64,000 bases of DNA, taken from NCBI RefSeq assembly GCF_001466725.1, contig NZ_CP013650.1:3410001-3474000 (forward strand), given 5' to 3'. A program made the translations under genes and the position numbers. Under the pieces are notes generated by a model that was given only the letters and a program-made list of their open reading frames with translations, made no database searches and was not told the origin of the DNA. This stretch comes from Lacimicrobium alkaliphilum (lineage in GTDB: Bacteria; Pseudomonadota; Gammaproteobacteria; Enterobacterales; Alteromonadaceae). Below are positions 44,785 to 53,832 of the stretch, in pieces. Position 1 is the first letter of the stretch. Each line of letters begins with the position of its first letter.

Positions 44785-45897
44785 TCACTTGTTAGGTAAC
44801 TCTGCACCTTCGCCAAGCAGTATAGGTAATATATGATTCCTACTTAGCCGGTGGTGCGTCGCGTTCTTATATTTGCTGTCGTGAGCGTTCAGTAAAAGAA
44901 TTATCAGAAGATCACGATTTGGAACAAACTGAATCAAAGCGGTGTAGCCATAGTCAGTACTGCCACCCATCTGAACAATTGGCTCACCACTTATTTCGAC
45001 CTGAGCTAAACTACCTAACAACCATCGCTCGTTCGCCTCAATAAAAACTGAATTTGGCACCCCAGCAGGGAATATTGTTCCGTTTTTAAGTGCAACAGAC
45101 CAGGTAGCCAAATCATCAATTGACATAACCATACCACCAGCACCAACTAGCGCCCAGGTTAAGCCCTTTTCAAAAGTGGTACTGCCTTGGTCATCGCCCC
45201 CGTAACCACGAGCCATGTTATTTACTGTTATTCGTTGATCTTGATAGAAGCCGGTGTTGCTCATATTTAATGGGGTCAATAATTTATCGTGAACGTAATC
45301 CTGAAAAGGCTGCCCGCTCACTTTCTCGACAATAGCCGCCAATAGAGTATAGCCAGCATTGGAATACGCAATTTTCTCGCCCGGCTTAGCAATTAACGGC
45401 ATAGATAAGATTCTGCTTTCAGCCTCGACTTTATCCATCAACTCAAAGTCAGAATCATTGTGAAAGTTATCCAAGCCACTTGAATGTCCCAAGAGCTGCA
45501 TAATTGTTATTGGCTTTACATCATCAGGTGCTGTTGGATAAAAATCTCCTATCGTATCTGAAAGTTCCAACCTTTCGTCCTGGGCAAGTTGTAGCACCGA
45601 AGCTGCAGTAAACGTTTTCGCAATTGACCCCATATCAAAAATAGTGACAGCACTATTCTTCACAGAGCCTTCTCTGTCTGCGTAACCATATGCACTCTTA
45701 AATAAAACAGCATCACCCTCAGTAACCAGAACCAGTCCATCAAAAGTACTCGCCATGTGTTCTCGCTGAAGCTCATCGGCCAAACTCATGATAACCCCAT
45801 TATCCGACTGAGTGATTACAGAAACATTACGATAGTCAGATGCGGCGCTACAACCTGAAATAGCCAGAACAAATAAAATTATGGTTAGTCGATTCAT
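44785..45897 (-). CDS. Beta-lactamase-fold serine hydrolase lipoprotein
   Basis: 370 residues. Lipobox LAISGC puts the lipidated Cys at about residue 16. Class C-like motifs: SxxK in DMGSIAKTFTA near residue 93, YxN in IAYSNAGY near residue 178 and a GGSTDYGY segment near residue 310 at the KTG position. Such proteins include esterases, D-aminopeptidases and penicillin-binding proteins; true beta-lactamase activity cannot be claimed. It is preceded by a complete attC/core site and its last codons overlap ACCTAAC, so it appears to be an integron cassette whose own attC is cut by the IS. Confidence 0.8.
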   Translation of the reverse strand: MNRLTIILFVLAISGCSAASDYRNVSVITQSDNGVIMSLADELQREHMASTFDGLVLVTEGDAVLFKSAYGYADREGSVKNSAVTIFDMGSIAKTFTAASVLQLAQDERLELSDTIGDFYPTAPDDVKPITIMQLLGHSSGLDNFHNDSDFELMDKVEAESRILSMPLIAKPGEKIAYSNAGYTLLAAIVEKVSGQPFQDYVHDKLLTPLNMSNTGFYQDQRITVNNMARGYGGDDQGSTTFEKGLTWALVGAGGMVMSIDDLATWSVALKNGTIFPAGVPNSVFIEANERWLLGSLAQVEISGEPIVQMGGSTDYGYTALIQFVPNRDLLIILLLNAHDSKYKNATHHRLSRNHILPILLGEGAELPNK

Positions 45898-45911
45898 TAT
45901 ATTCCTAAGTT

Positions 45912-45982
45912 ACCTAACGCCCGTAGCAGGCGCGCGTTAGCGCGTCCAGCCCGCAGGGCGATTTTGCCTTGCCTTGTTAAGT
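45912..45982 (-). other. Integron attC recombination site
   Basis: On the minus strand the site opens with ACTTAAC (RYYYAAC) overlapping the TAA of the upstream gene and closes with GTTAGGT (GTTRRRY). The two 7-mers pair with one G-T wobble. Between them are GCAAGGC and CGCCC...GGGCG complements and an imperfect GC-rich stem-loop (GCGCTAACGCGC), total 71 bp. Length, boxes and position directly after one gene and before the next are those of a cassette attC. Confidence 0.75.
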
Positions 45983-46570
45983 TTTGTCTGCATTTGCGAC
46001 AAAGTGATCATAATATTTTCGCGCCTCTTCCTCTGGCCCTAGCGCAACGTCAATCAGCATTTGAAGGCTCCATACGGGGCCGGGGACTACCTGCTCTAAG
46101 TCTAGATCTTCGGGGTAAGCTTCTGGATCTATCGCCATTTCAAAGTTTTCAAACCACCAAATTTCTATTTTTCTCAGTAGACCGACCATTTCTTCAAACG
46201 CTTCAGCGACATCAAAATCTACACCTGACGAGGCAAACGTAAGCATTTCGTGAGACAAGGTGTTGCGACACCTTTTGATATGTTCGAATTTCTCTAAATC
46301 TTCATCACCAATAGCGCCCATATCTTGTAGCCATTTCAATGATGCATAGAGAGGGCTTCTATTTAGACTAAGCACCTTTTCTTTATATTCAGGGCTAACA
46401 ATCATCCCATTTTCATAAAATCCATTTGTAAAAAAACCTTCGATCTTTTCAATAATACTGCTCTTGAGCATTTCGAAGGCCATCGAAAATATAGAGGCTG
46501 TAATAATATTTGTCTTAAGCGTCTCAGGATGAAGTGCTCGCTCCCATGATGCTTTAACTTTTTCATCCAT
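45977..46570 (-). CDS. Cassette-borne protein with HEPN-like motif
   Basis: 197 residues, acidic and mostly helical, no signal peptide. HIKRCRNTLSHEMLTF near residue 95 contains R-N-x3-H, the Rx4-6H motif of HEPN ribonuclease domains, set between predicted helices. Trp-rich IEIWWFENFEM follows. Nothing else is recognised. It sits between core site GTTAAGT (46590-46596, minus) and the attC at 45912-45982, which defines a complete gene cassette. HEPN membership is my inference from one motif; other helical families carry similar strings by chance. Confidence 0.6.
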   Translation of the reverse strand: MDEKVKASWERALHPETLKTNIITASIFSMAFEMLKSSIIEKIEGFFTNGFYENGMIVSPEYKEKVLSLNRSPLYASLKWLQDMGAIGDEDLEKFEHIKRCRNTLSHEMLTFASSGVDFDVAEAFEEMVGLLRKIEIWWFENFEMAIDPEAYPEDLDLEQVVPGPVWSLQMLIDVALGPEEEARKYYDHFVANADKT

Positions 46571-46589
46571 GCTCGATCTCTATAAAGAA

Positions 46590-46596
46590 ACTTAAC
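46590..46596 (-). other. Integron core site at cassette edge
   Basis: GTTAAGT on the minus strand, 20 bases before the ATG of the HEPN-like gene, fits GTTRRRY. It would be the junction with the previous attC or attI, but no attC stem is evident beyond it, so this may be the edge of the array. Confidence 0.5.
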
Positions 46597-46884
46597 AGTG
46601 TATTAGATGGAATTCGGTATAAGTCCGAAACCATCTGTTCTTGTATATGGACACTTTACCCAGTTTTCTCCCCTTGGGACAAGTGCTTATCATTTTTATA
46701 CGGCGCAGCTTAAGCATTCTTGCTGTGAAAAGTGAGCTATTATATTTAGTGGGATCGTTATAAGCATTCAGGTCAGACCATGGTGATGATTTACAATCAA
46801 AAGGATATGTCTGGCCGGGTCGATATAAACCACAGGCATATACAAAATGGTAAGCTGATTCAGTAAGAATTCTGTTTATTTGAG
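46597..46884. other. Intergenic stretch, nothing recognised
   Basis: AT-rich gap between the cassette block and betA. Only short open frames (longest about 28 codons), no clear hairpin terminator for betA and no repeat shared with the rest of the window. Confidence 0.5.
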
Positions 46885-48570
46885 TCAGCCGCTACGTTCA
46901 GTCTCCCGCTGTTTTGTCTGCCAGTCGGCCGGTGAAAACACTTCCACATCTGCCGGTGGCAGGCTGAGGCCGAGAATATGGTCTGCGCCTTTTTCGCCGA
47001 TCATAATGCTGGGTGCGTTAATATTACCATTGGTGACAAAGGGCATAATGGACGAGTCCACTACGCGCAGATTTTCCACCCCATGTACCCGACACTCGGG
47101 GTCCACTACGGCCATGGGATCGGTGCCCATTTTGCAGGAGCCGCAGGGGTGATAGGCCGAGGCGGCGGTTTCTGCTACCCAGTCATCAATTTCATCATCA
47201 GTTTGCACATCATCGCCGGGTGAGAGTTCTCCGGCCCGGTATGGGTCGAAGGCGGGTTGTTCAAAGATTTCCCGGGTCAGGCGCAGTGCACTGCGGTAGC
47301 ACTGCTTATCTTCCTCTTCGCTGAGGTAATTAAAGAATATCTTCGGCGCGGCGGCGGGGTCGTTACTGGCCAGCCTGACCCAGCCACGGCTGATGGGCTT
47401 GTTCGCCCCCAGATGTACCTGATAGCCGTGCCCTTTGGCGGCGCTGGAGCCGTCATAAGCGATGGCACCGGGTAAAAAGTGATATTGAATATCCGGGTAT
47501 TCGAGCCCGGCTCTGCTGCGAATATAACCATTGGATTCAAAATGGTTGGTGGCGCCAAGGCCGGATTTAAACAACAGCCAGCGTGCACCGATCCATGCCT
47601 GCCCAAAGGGATTAAGCCAGCCGTTGAGGGTGATTCTCTGTTTGCAGTGATGCTGCACCCAGACTTCCAGATGATCATGCAGGTTCTGCCCCACTCCGGG
47701 CAGATCGTGCACCACCTCAATGCCATGCTCCTTAAGATGTTCAGCAGGGCCGATGCCGGAGAGCATTAACAGCTTCGGCGAATTAAAGGCACTGGCAGAT
47801 AAAATCACTTCCTTTTTGGCCTGCACCTGAAGTGTTCGGCCTTTGTACTGATACTCCACCCCTACGGCCTTTTTGCCATGCATCAGCACTCTGGTAGTCA
47901 GCGCATGGGTCTGCACCTGTAAGTTGGGCCGGGCCATGGCGGGTTTAAGATAGGCATTGGCGGTGGAGCAGCGCACGCCGTCGCGCACGCTCATATCCAT
48001 GCGGCTGAAGCCTTCCTGACGAAAGCCATTATAATCCTTACTCTCGCCGTAGCCCGCCTGCTTACCGGCCTCAATAAAGGCGCGGTAAAGCTCATTCTGC
48101 ATATTGTTGCCATTGCATACCCCTACCGGGCCACCAGCAGAGCGGTATTCATCGGCGCCATACAGGCAATCTTCTGCCCGTTTAAAATAGGGCAGCACAT
48201 GCTGATAATCCCAGCCCTCGGCGCCCATGTCCTGCCACTGCTGATAGTCTCCGGCACAACCGCGCACAAAAGCCATCCCATTGATGGACGACGAGCCGCC
48301 GATCACCTTGCCCCTGGCCTGGTGCAGCTTTCGGCCTTTAAGCCCCGGCTCAGGCTCGGTGTAAAACTGCCAGTCATATTTTGGCTTATTCATGGGAATA
48401 GAAAAGGCGGTGGGCATCTGAATAAAGATGGAATTATCCTTACCACCAAATTCCAGTACCAGTACCTGATCTTTACCATCTTCAGTAAGGCGACTGGCCA
48501 GCACCGAGCCGGCAGAGCCGGCCCCGACTATGATGTAGTCCACACTCTGGTCAAATTTAAACTCAGCCAT
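46885..48570 (-). CDS. betA: Choline dehydrogenase, GMC oxidoreductase
   Basis: 561 residues from ATG 48570. FAD fold YIIVGAGSAGSVLASRL, GMC signature 1 (RGKVIGGSSSINGMAFVRG) near residue 80, signature 2 (SASAFNSPKLLMLSGIGP) near residue 250 and the active-site His in SAYHPCGSCKMG near residue 465, with a second His/Asn in FVTNGNINAPSIMIGEKGAD. BetA oxidises choline to betaine aldehyde. Its start overlaps the betT stop by 8 bp, so uptake and oxidation are translationally coupled. betB and betI are not in the window. Confidence 0.92.
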   Translation of the reverse strand: MAEFKFDQSVDYIIVGAGSAGSVLASRLTEDGKDQVLVLEFGGKDNSIFIQMPTAFSIPMNKPKYDWQFYTEPEPGLKGRKLHQARGKVIGGSSSINGMAFVRGCAGDYQQWQDMGAEGWDYQHVLPYFKRAEDCLYGADEYRSAGGPVGVCNGNNMQNELYRAFIEAGKQAGYGESKDYNGFRQEGFSRMDMSVRDGVRCSTANAYLKPAMARPNLQVQTHALTTRVLMHGKKAVGVEYQYKGRTLQVQAKKEVILSASAFNSPKLLMLSGIGPAEHLKEHGIEVVHDLPGVGQNLHDHLEVWVQHHCKQRITLNGWLNPFGQAWIGARWLLFKSGLGATNHFESNGYIRSRAGLEYPDIQYHFLPGAIAYDGSSAAKGHGYQVHLGANKPISRGWVRLASNDPAAAPKIFFNYLSEEEDKQCYRSALRLTREIFEQPAFDPYRAGELSPGDDVQTDDEIDDWVAETAASAYHPCGSCKMGTDPMAVVDPECRVHGVENLRVVDSSIMPFVTNGNINAPSIMIGEKGADHILGLSLPPADVEVFSPADWQTKQRETERSG

Positions 48571-50644
48571 GGGCATGCTCTGTTTTATCCGGATCATCAG
48601 GCAACTGCGTATCGGTTCCCATTGTCTCGCGCTGGGTATGCAGGAAGTAAAGGTGCCGTTCGTACTGATCAAGAATATCGGCGATCACCTGCTCTTTGCT
48701 GTACCCCGCCAGGTCATAGCCCTGACCGCCTTCACCAATATGAACCTCAAGGCGATAATAATGGCTGCCTGCTCCCGCGGCCCGTATTGAGAAGGCCGGC
48801 ATCAGGCATCGGCGCGGCCAGATCTGATAGGTAAAGTCCTGCTCTGTGCCTTTATCCACATTCAGAGCCAGGTATTCCTCATCACCTGTTCCCTGCTCAA
48901 TTTCCACCTGCAGCCCCTTATCCACCAGTTCCTTATGGATTTGCTCCATAGCCGGTTTTGCCACGTCTTTTAAGAACTGCTGCGCTTCTTTATGGCTGGG
49001 GAAGCTCAGGGCATTGCTCAGGCGTTTACGCCAGCTGCCCGACGCTTCTTCGCCGGTCCGGCCAGACAAAAAGCCCGCCATGCTGCCACGATAGCTGGCC
49101 TCTTTTAAGCCCTCCACACGCAGCGCTTTGCTCAGACCCACCATCATCAACAGAAGCACAAAGGCAAAGGGCAGCCCCATGATCACCACTGTCCCCTGCA
49201 AGGCACTTAGCCCGTCTGTCATCAACAGCGCCAGGGTCAACAGACCAATTAACGAGGCCCATAATATGCGCATCCAGCCCGGGGCATCATGATTCGGATC
49301 GGTCAGTACCGAGGTCAGATTGGAGAGCACCAAAGAGCCCGAGTCACCGGAAGTCACAAAAAACACGATAGCCAGAATGGTGACCACCACAGTCGTAAAG
49401 CCCACCCAGGGCAGACTCTGCATGAACAGGTAGATGGACGAGCCCGGATTATTCATGGCCTGCTCACCAAAGTTCTCTACTCCGCCACCACTCATAATCA
49501 GTTCTATGGCACTGTTACCCATAATTGACATCCAGGCCATCATAAAAGTCAGCGGCAGGATCAGTGAACCGGCTACAAACTCACGGATTGTGCGGCCACG
49601 GGATATGCGGGCCAGGAACAAGCCAACAAAAGGCCCCCAGGCAATCCACCACGCCCAGAAAAACACCGTCCAGGCATTCAGCCAGTCAGTAGGCGGATCA
49701 AAGGCATAGGTATCCATCGACAGGCTGATAAATTTGGAAAAGTAATCACCAATATTCATCACCAGCGCGTTAAGTAAAAACACCGTCTGGCCGCTGAACA
49801 ACACAAACAGCATCAACAACAGCGCCAGCAACATATTAAATTCAGACAGGCGCCGGATGCCTTTATCCACCCCGGTCAGGGCGGAGATGGTGGCGAAGAT
49901 CACAATCACCACCGCCAGGGATGCCTGAGTGACAACAGACTCTGGAATACCAAACATATAATTCAGACCAAAATTAAGCTGAATAATGCCAATGCCCAGA
50001 CTGGTGGCAATACCGAAAATGGTGCCCAACACCGCAGCGATATCCACTGCATGGCCGACAGGCCCATGAATGCGTTTGCCGAAAATGGGATACAGCGCAG
50101 AGCGAATGGTCAGTGGTAAACCGTGACGATAACTGAAGTAGGCCAGCGACATGCCCACCAGCGTATAAACACCCCAGCCAGACAGCCCCCAGTGCAGGAA
50201 CGTCAGCTCCATGGCATGGCGGGCGGCAGCCTCTGTGCCCCCCTCACCCACCGGCGGTGCCAGAAACTGTGTTACCGGTTCGGCGATACAGAAAAACAGC
50301 AAATCAATACCGATACCGGCGGAAAACAGCATGGCAGCCCAGGTCACAATATTAAAGTCCGGCGTGGAGTGGGCCGGCCCCAGTTTGATACTGCCGTAGC
50401 GGGATAAACCTATCCAGATCACAAAGACCAGATACGCCACTATGGCAAGAAAGTAGAACCAGCCAAAGGTATCTGATATCCAGCCTAATACGGCATATAT
50501 AATATTGCCTGCGGCTTCGGTGAAAAACATCGCCCACAGCGCAAAAAACGCGATGCCGATGGCGGAGCCATAAAATACTACAGGGTTGATTCTGTCTTTG
50601 GGTTGCCCGTTTGAGGCATCTTCCACATCGGTTTTGCTGGTCAT
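48563..50644 (-). CDS. betT: High-affinity choline transporter BetT (BCCT)
   Basis: 693 residues from ATG 50644, which has AAAGG 8 bases upstream; ATG 50650 and the longer 50725 start are less favoured. Twelve membrane segments and the BCCT signature with the aromatic box (VFFWAWWIAWGPFVGLFLARISRGR) near residue 310; MLFSAGIGIDLLFFCIAEP is the substrate-site helix. A long cytoplasmic C-terminal domain of about 180 residues (KEAQQFLKDVAKPAMEQI..., HIGEGGQGYDLAGYSKEQVI) is typical of osmosensing BetT. It imports choline with protons for glycine betaine synthesis by betA. Confidence 0.92.
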   Translation of the reverse strand: MTSKTDVEDASNGQPKDRINPVVFYGSAIGIAFFALWAMFFTEAAGNIIYAVLGWISDTFGWFYFLAIVAYLVFVIWIGLSRYGSIKLGPAHSTPDFNIVTWAAMLFSAGIGIDLLFFCIAEPVTQFLAPPVGEGGTEAAARHAMELTFLHWGLSGWGVYTLVGMSLAYFSYRHGLPLTIRSALYPIFGKRIHGPVGHAVDIAAVLGTIFGIATSLGIGIIQLNFGLNYMFGIPESVVTQASLAVVIVIFATISALTGVDKGIRRLSEFNMLLALLLMLFVLFSGQTVFLLNALVMNIGDYFSKFISLSMDTYAFDPPTDWLNAWTVFFWAWWIAWGPFVGLFLARISRGRTIREFVAGSLILPLTFMMAWMSIMGNSAIELIMSGGGVENFGEQAMNNPGSSIYLFMQSLPWVGFTTVVVTILAIVFFVTSGDSGSLVLSNLTSVLTDPNHDAPGWMRILWASLIGLLTLALLMTDGLSALQGTVVIMGLPFAFVLLLMMVGLSKALRVEGLKEASYRGSMAGFLSGRTGEEASGSWRKRLSNALSFPSHKEAQQFLKDVAKPAMEQIHKELVDKGLQVEIEQGTGDEEYLALNVDKGTEQDFTYQIWPRRCLMPAFSIRAAGAGSHYYRLEVHIGEGGQGYDLAGYSKEQVIADILDQYERHLYFLHTQRETMGTDTQLPDDPDKTEHAHG

Positions 50645-50917
50645 CTCCATCACCTTTATTCTGGTTGAACTGGAATTAGTGACTGGCAGCACCTGCGCCG
50701 GAACAATCTGAATCAACAGACACAACTATGGCTGTCGGATTGCTATTCAGACATACCGGGAATACTAACAGGGGGTTAAATGCATTCAGTTGCTACCTGG
50801 TGTTGTTTTTATTGCATTGCCTTTAATAGATAGAGGGGGATAGTCAGGGTGTCAAGAAATCAGCCCCCATTGAGCGCATAACAAGGCCCGCTAACAAGCT
50901 GAACAAAAAGGAAAAAT

Positions 50918-51811
50918 TTAAGCCTCCCTGGCAGGGACTTTAAGCCTCAGGGCATTGACGCAGCAACAGATTCTGGCCGGACTGGTACCGAAAAACTCAC
51001 CATCCCCTTCTATAGGCAGATTAGGTGTGTCGATGTTAAAGGTATTGTCCTGCCAATATTCCACTGCCGCGGCATTCAGGTGGGTGCCGCTAAAAACACG
51101 CCACAAATAATAGAATTTCCTCAATAGCGACGCTTTACCAATCCAGCAACAGTCCAGTAAACCGTCACTCAGCTCAGCCTTTGGTGCTATCTGCATACCG
51201 CCGCCGAAATACCGGCCATTAGCAAAAGCCACCAAAAAGGTTGGCTCATTTTTGCTGCGTTCGGTGCTTGTCAGCGCAACCTTTTGTTCCTGATAACCTA
51301 ACAGCTTAACCAGCGCGGCCAGTAGATAGCGCCAACGGCGCAGGGTTCTGGGCTGATGGTCATACATTCCGGCAACAATTTCACCGTCAAAGCCCAGACC
51401 CAGCACATTGACAAAATAACGATCATTACATAATCCCAGATCAATCCTGCTGCTATGCTCACCCAGCACCACTTCGATGGGATCATCCCCTTTGCGGTAC
51501 AGATTGCGGGCAAAGTCATTGCCACTGCCACAGGGCAGCAATCCCATTATCACATCGGTGCCGGCCAGGGCATTCACCGCCAGATTCAGGGTGCCATCGC
51601 CGCCTATCACCACCCAGTCTGAGTAATCTGTGGTGCATTGTTGTAAATGGCGCTGGTTGGCCTGGTCGTTGTCTGTGGTATACCAGATATCGAAATCCTC
51701 TGAGGCCTGCTGCAAACGCTCAGTCAGGCGCTGGCGATAGATTTGCGCAAGACCACTGGCCAGAGGGTTGATAATAATCAGAAAACGACGGGATTGGGGC
51801 GTATCAGACAT
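50918..51811 (-). CDS. Diacylglycerol kinase-like lipid kinase, YegS type
   Basis: 297 residues from ATG 51811 (an upstream in-frame start at 51997 would add 62 residues without similarity). RRFLIIINPLASG at the N-terminus, GGDGTLNLAVNAL near residue 75 and LLPCGSGNDFARNL near residue 100 are the DAGK catalytic motifs; VNVLGLGFDGEIV and IEGDGE near the C-terminus complete the two-domain fold. It should phosphorylate a lipid such as diacylglycerol or phosphatidylglycerol at the membrane surface. Divergent from the 51999 gene, with about 190 bp between. Confidence 0.85.
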   Translation of the reverse strand: MSDTPQSRRFLIIINPLASGLAQIYRQRLTERLQQASEDFDIWYTTDNDQANQRHLQQCTTDYSDWVVIGGDGTLNLAVNALAGTDVIMGLLPCGSGNDFARNLYRKGDDPIEVVLGEHSSRIDLGLCNDRYFVNVLGLGFDGEIVAGMYDHQPRTLRRWRYLLAALVKLLGYQEQKVALTSTERSKNEPTFLVAFANGRYFGGGMQIAPKAELSDGLLDCCWIGKASLLRKFYYLWRVFSGTHLNAAAVEYWQDNTFNIDTPNLPIEGDGEFFGTSPARICCCVNALRLKVPAREA

Positions 51812-51998
51812 CGGCTTTGTTGTTGTTATTCTTGTTGTTAACAGTTTGCGTAATTGCCCGCCCCAGTCAACTGGTATCTCGACAGAGAAACTATGATGGG
51901 GTACAAAATATTGAAGTCGGGTAATAATCACGTATGCTGAGAGTATCTGAGTTTTGCTGATATCCAATAATAATAATTCAGAAGCCTTCAGGAGCACT

Positions 51999-52397
51999 AT
52001 GAACCGAGAGACCCTCTATCAACTGCATGTCAGTGGTAACGTGCTGTGCGTGCAGTTGCGTCATATCTGGTCAAAGCAGGTGGTGAGAAAGGTTTTCGCT
52101 GACGTCAAAGTCGCCGTATCTGGGATCCAGCATCAACCCTGGGCGGCCTATGTGGATATGCGCGATTGGATCATGCCGACTATGGAGGCACTGGAAGATT
52201 TTCAGTTGATTTACGACTGGTGCGCCGCCAACAATCAGACCCATGAAGCCACTGTCTGCAAGTTTGCCATGCAGGAACGTATTGTCAGAGAAAGCTCAAG
52301 CTACGATCCCGAATTTCACTTCTATACCCAACAGCCTGAACAGGCGGAAGCCTGGCTAAAACAGCAAGGCTTTGATTTTACCCTGCCGGATTTCTAA
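51999..52397 (+). CDS. Conserved hypothetical, possible STAS-like fold
   Basis: 132 residues from ATG 51999 with AGGAG 5 bases upstream. The pattern (YQLHVSGNVLCVQLRHIW, AAYVDMRDWIMPTMEALEDFQLIYDWC) alternates strands and helices like a STAS/SpoIIAA-type domain, but no motif is decisive. No signal or membrane segment. It lies between the lipid kinase and the PadR operon; the following 130 bases contain the PadR operators. Confidence 0.6.
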   Translation: MNRETLYQLHVSGNVLCVQLRHIWSKQVVRKVFADVKVAVSGIQHQPWAAYVDMRDWIMPTMEALEDFQLIYDWCAANNQTHEATVCKFAMQERIVRESSSYDPEFHFYTQQPEQAEAWLKQQGFDFTLPDF

Positions 52398-52449
52398 ACA
52401 CTCATAATCCACTGTTTGTTACAGCAAAGAAAAATTTCTTGAACTACTA

Positions 52450-52487
52450 CTGTGTGTCACATAGTATAAATACTGTGCGGTACACAG
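52450..52487 (+). promoter_or_regulatory. Tandem operators of the PadR operon
   Basis: Two 15-bp boxes, CTGTG-N5-CATAG (52450-52464) and CTGTG-N5-CACAG (52473-52487), each with a TA before it, 23 bp centre to centre. Between and overlapping them is AGTAT-AA-ATACT (52463-52474). They lie 43 bases before the padR start. Autoregulation by the PadR-type protein is the likely role. Confidence 0.55.
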
Positions 52488-52529
52488 TGATTACCACACA
52501 GGTTCAAAAATGCAGGAAACACATTACAG

Positions 52530-52868
52530 ATGACAAATTCTCAGCTAAACAAAATGCGGCTTGAACTGCGCCGCGGTGCACTAGTGCTGGCTGTACTCAG
52601 TTCACTTAAACAGCCTCACTACGGTTACTCGCTGAGAAAACAATTGCAGCAATCGGGCATTGATGTGGAAGAAGGTACCCTTTACCCCCTTATCCGCCGC
52701 CTGGCCGATCAGGAGCTGTTAGACAGCCAGTGGCGCCATACCGAAGGCCGCGAGCGACGTTACTACCAGCTCTCAGCATTAGGACAGGAACTGTTAGAAC
52801 AACTTAGCGGGGAATGGCGGGCATTAACCCGTTCTGTAGACACTTTGTTAACGGAGAACAATCAGTGA
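52530..52868 (+). CDS. PadR-family transcriptional regulator
   Basis: 112 residues. Winged helix with RRGALVLAVLSSLKQPHYGYSLRKQLQ, then VEEGTLYPLIRRLADQELLDSQW and GRERRYYQLSALGQELL, the three diagnostic PadR segments, and a short C-terminal dimerisation helix (PadR-s2 size). It overlaps the next gene by GTGA. PadR regulators coupled to HAAS-domain membrane proteins are a known pairing; the partner often senses an envelope signal or controls the regulator. Tandem palindromes lie upstream. Confidence 0.9.
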   Translation: MTNSQLNKMRLELRRGALVLAVLSSLKQPHYGYSLRKQLQQSGIDVEEGTLYPLIRRLADQELLDSQWRHTEGRERRYYQLSALGQELLEQLSGEWRALTRSVDTLLTENNQ

Positions 52869-53815
52869 ATTTAATCCAGCGTTATATCCATGCCGTAGAG
52901 CAATACCTGCCGGAAACGGTCAGGCAGGATGTAGGCCGTGAGCTTAAGGCCAATATCGAAGATCAACTGGAGGCGCAGGAGGAAAGTGCCGACTCCCGGA
53001 ATACACCAAAGCAGGTTGAAGTTATTCTGAAACAGCTGGGTCATCCGGCGCAAATCGCCGCCAGGTATCATCCGCCTGCACCACTGGTAAGCCCGGCATT
53101 AATGACCTTGTATTTTAAAGCGCTGGCTTTTGTAATGGGGTTGTTGTTTGTGTTGCATATACTGGATCTGAGCCTTGGCTATATCGCTGCCTCAGATTTC
53201 AGTCTGATCCGGTTTTTATTGCAACTGAGTCTGGGCTTTGTAGACACGGCGACCTGGGTGTTTACCAGCGTCACGCTGATATTTTATGCCATTACCGCTA
53301 CAGGCAGTGAAGAGAAATGGCTCGGATATAGCAACTGGCAGCCAAAGGATTTACCTGATACTGGCCATCCCTGGCAACACCTCAGCAGCACCCACACCCT
53401 CACAGATCTGGTCACCAATGTGTTTGTATTATTTGTGATCTGGCAACCTTTGTGGCGCTCTGCCGAATCACTGAGCGACTCCTGGTTTGCGTTTGCGGGG
53501 CCATTTGAACAGCTTTTCCCGGTGATAACCACCCTGTTAGTATTGTCCCTGCTGTTTAATCTGTGGTGTTTTCGTTTCCCGTACTGGAATCGAGCCACCC
53601 TGCGAATTAACACGGTGCAGAATCTGATTTATGCCGGGCTGCTGTTTTATCTCGCCAGCCTGGAGCAAATCGTCGTGCTCACCGATAAAGCACTGAGTCT
53701 TCCGGTTAGATTTGATCTCAACAAAAGCATTTCTATAGGGTTGGTACTGGTAGCAGTGTATTTGCTCTATGAGGTGTTCAGGGATATCCGGCGGTTAAGA
53801 TTACTCAGAGCCTGA
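52865..53815 (+). CDS. HAAS-type membrane protein, PadR partner
   Basis: 316 residues from GTG 52865 overlapping the padR stop. The N-terminal 75 residues (IQRYIHAVEQYLPETVRQDVGRELKANIEDQLE..., VEVILKQLGHPAQIAARY) form the helical HAAS domain seen next to PadR regulators. Then come about six hydrophobic segments. The likely role is a membrane sensor or anchor that acts with the PadR protein; this is from family context. It ends at a perfect bidirectional hairpin shared with the convergent sulfotransferase gene. Confidence 0.75.
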   Translation: MNLIQRYIHAVEQYLPETVRQDVGRELKANIEDQLEAQEESADSRNTPKQVEVILKQLGHPAQIAARYHPPAPLVSPALMTLYFKALAFVMGLLFVLHILDLSLGYIAASDFSLIRFLLQLSLGFVDTATWVFTSVTLIFYAITATGSEEKWLGYSNWQPKDLPDTGHPWQHLSSTHTLTDLVTNVFVLFVIWQPLWRSAESLSDSWFAFAGPFEQLFPVITTLLVLSLLFNLWCFRFPYWNRATLRINTVQNLIYAGLLFYLASLEQIVVLTDKALSLPVRFDLNKSISIGLVLVAVYLLYEVFRDIRRLRLLRA

Positions 53816-53832
53816 GCTGTCTCAGCTCAGGC
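53810..53832. terminator. Convergent-gene terminator
   Basis: Perfect 10-bp stem GCCTGAGCTG/CAGCTCAGGC with a 3-base loop. It holds the stop codons of both convergent genes; GCTTTTCC follows on the plus strand. Confidence 0.75.
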
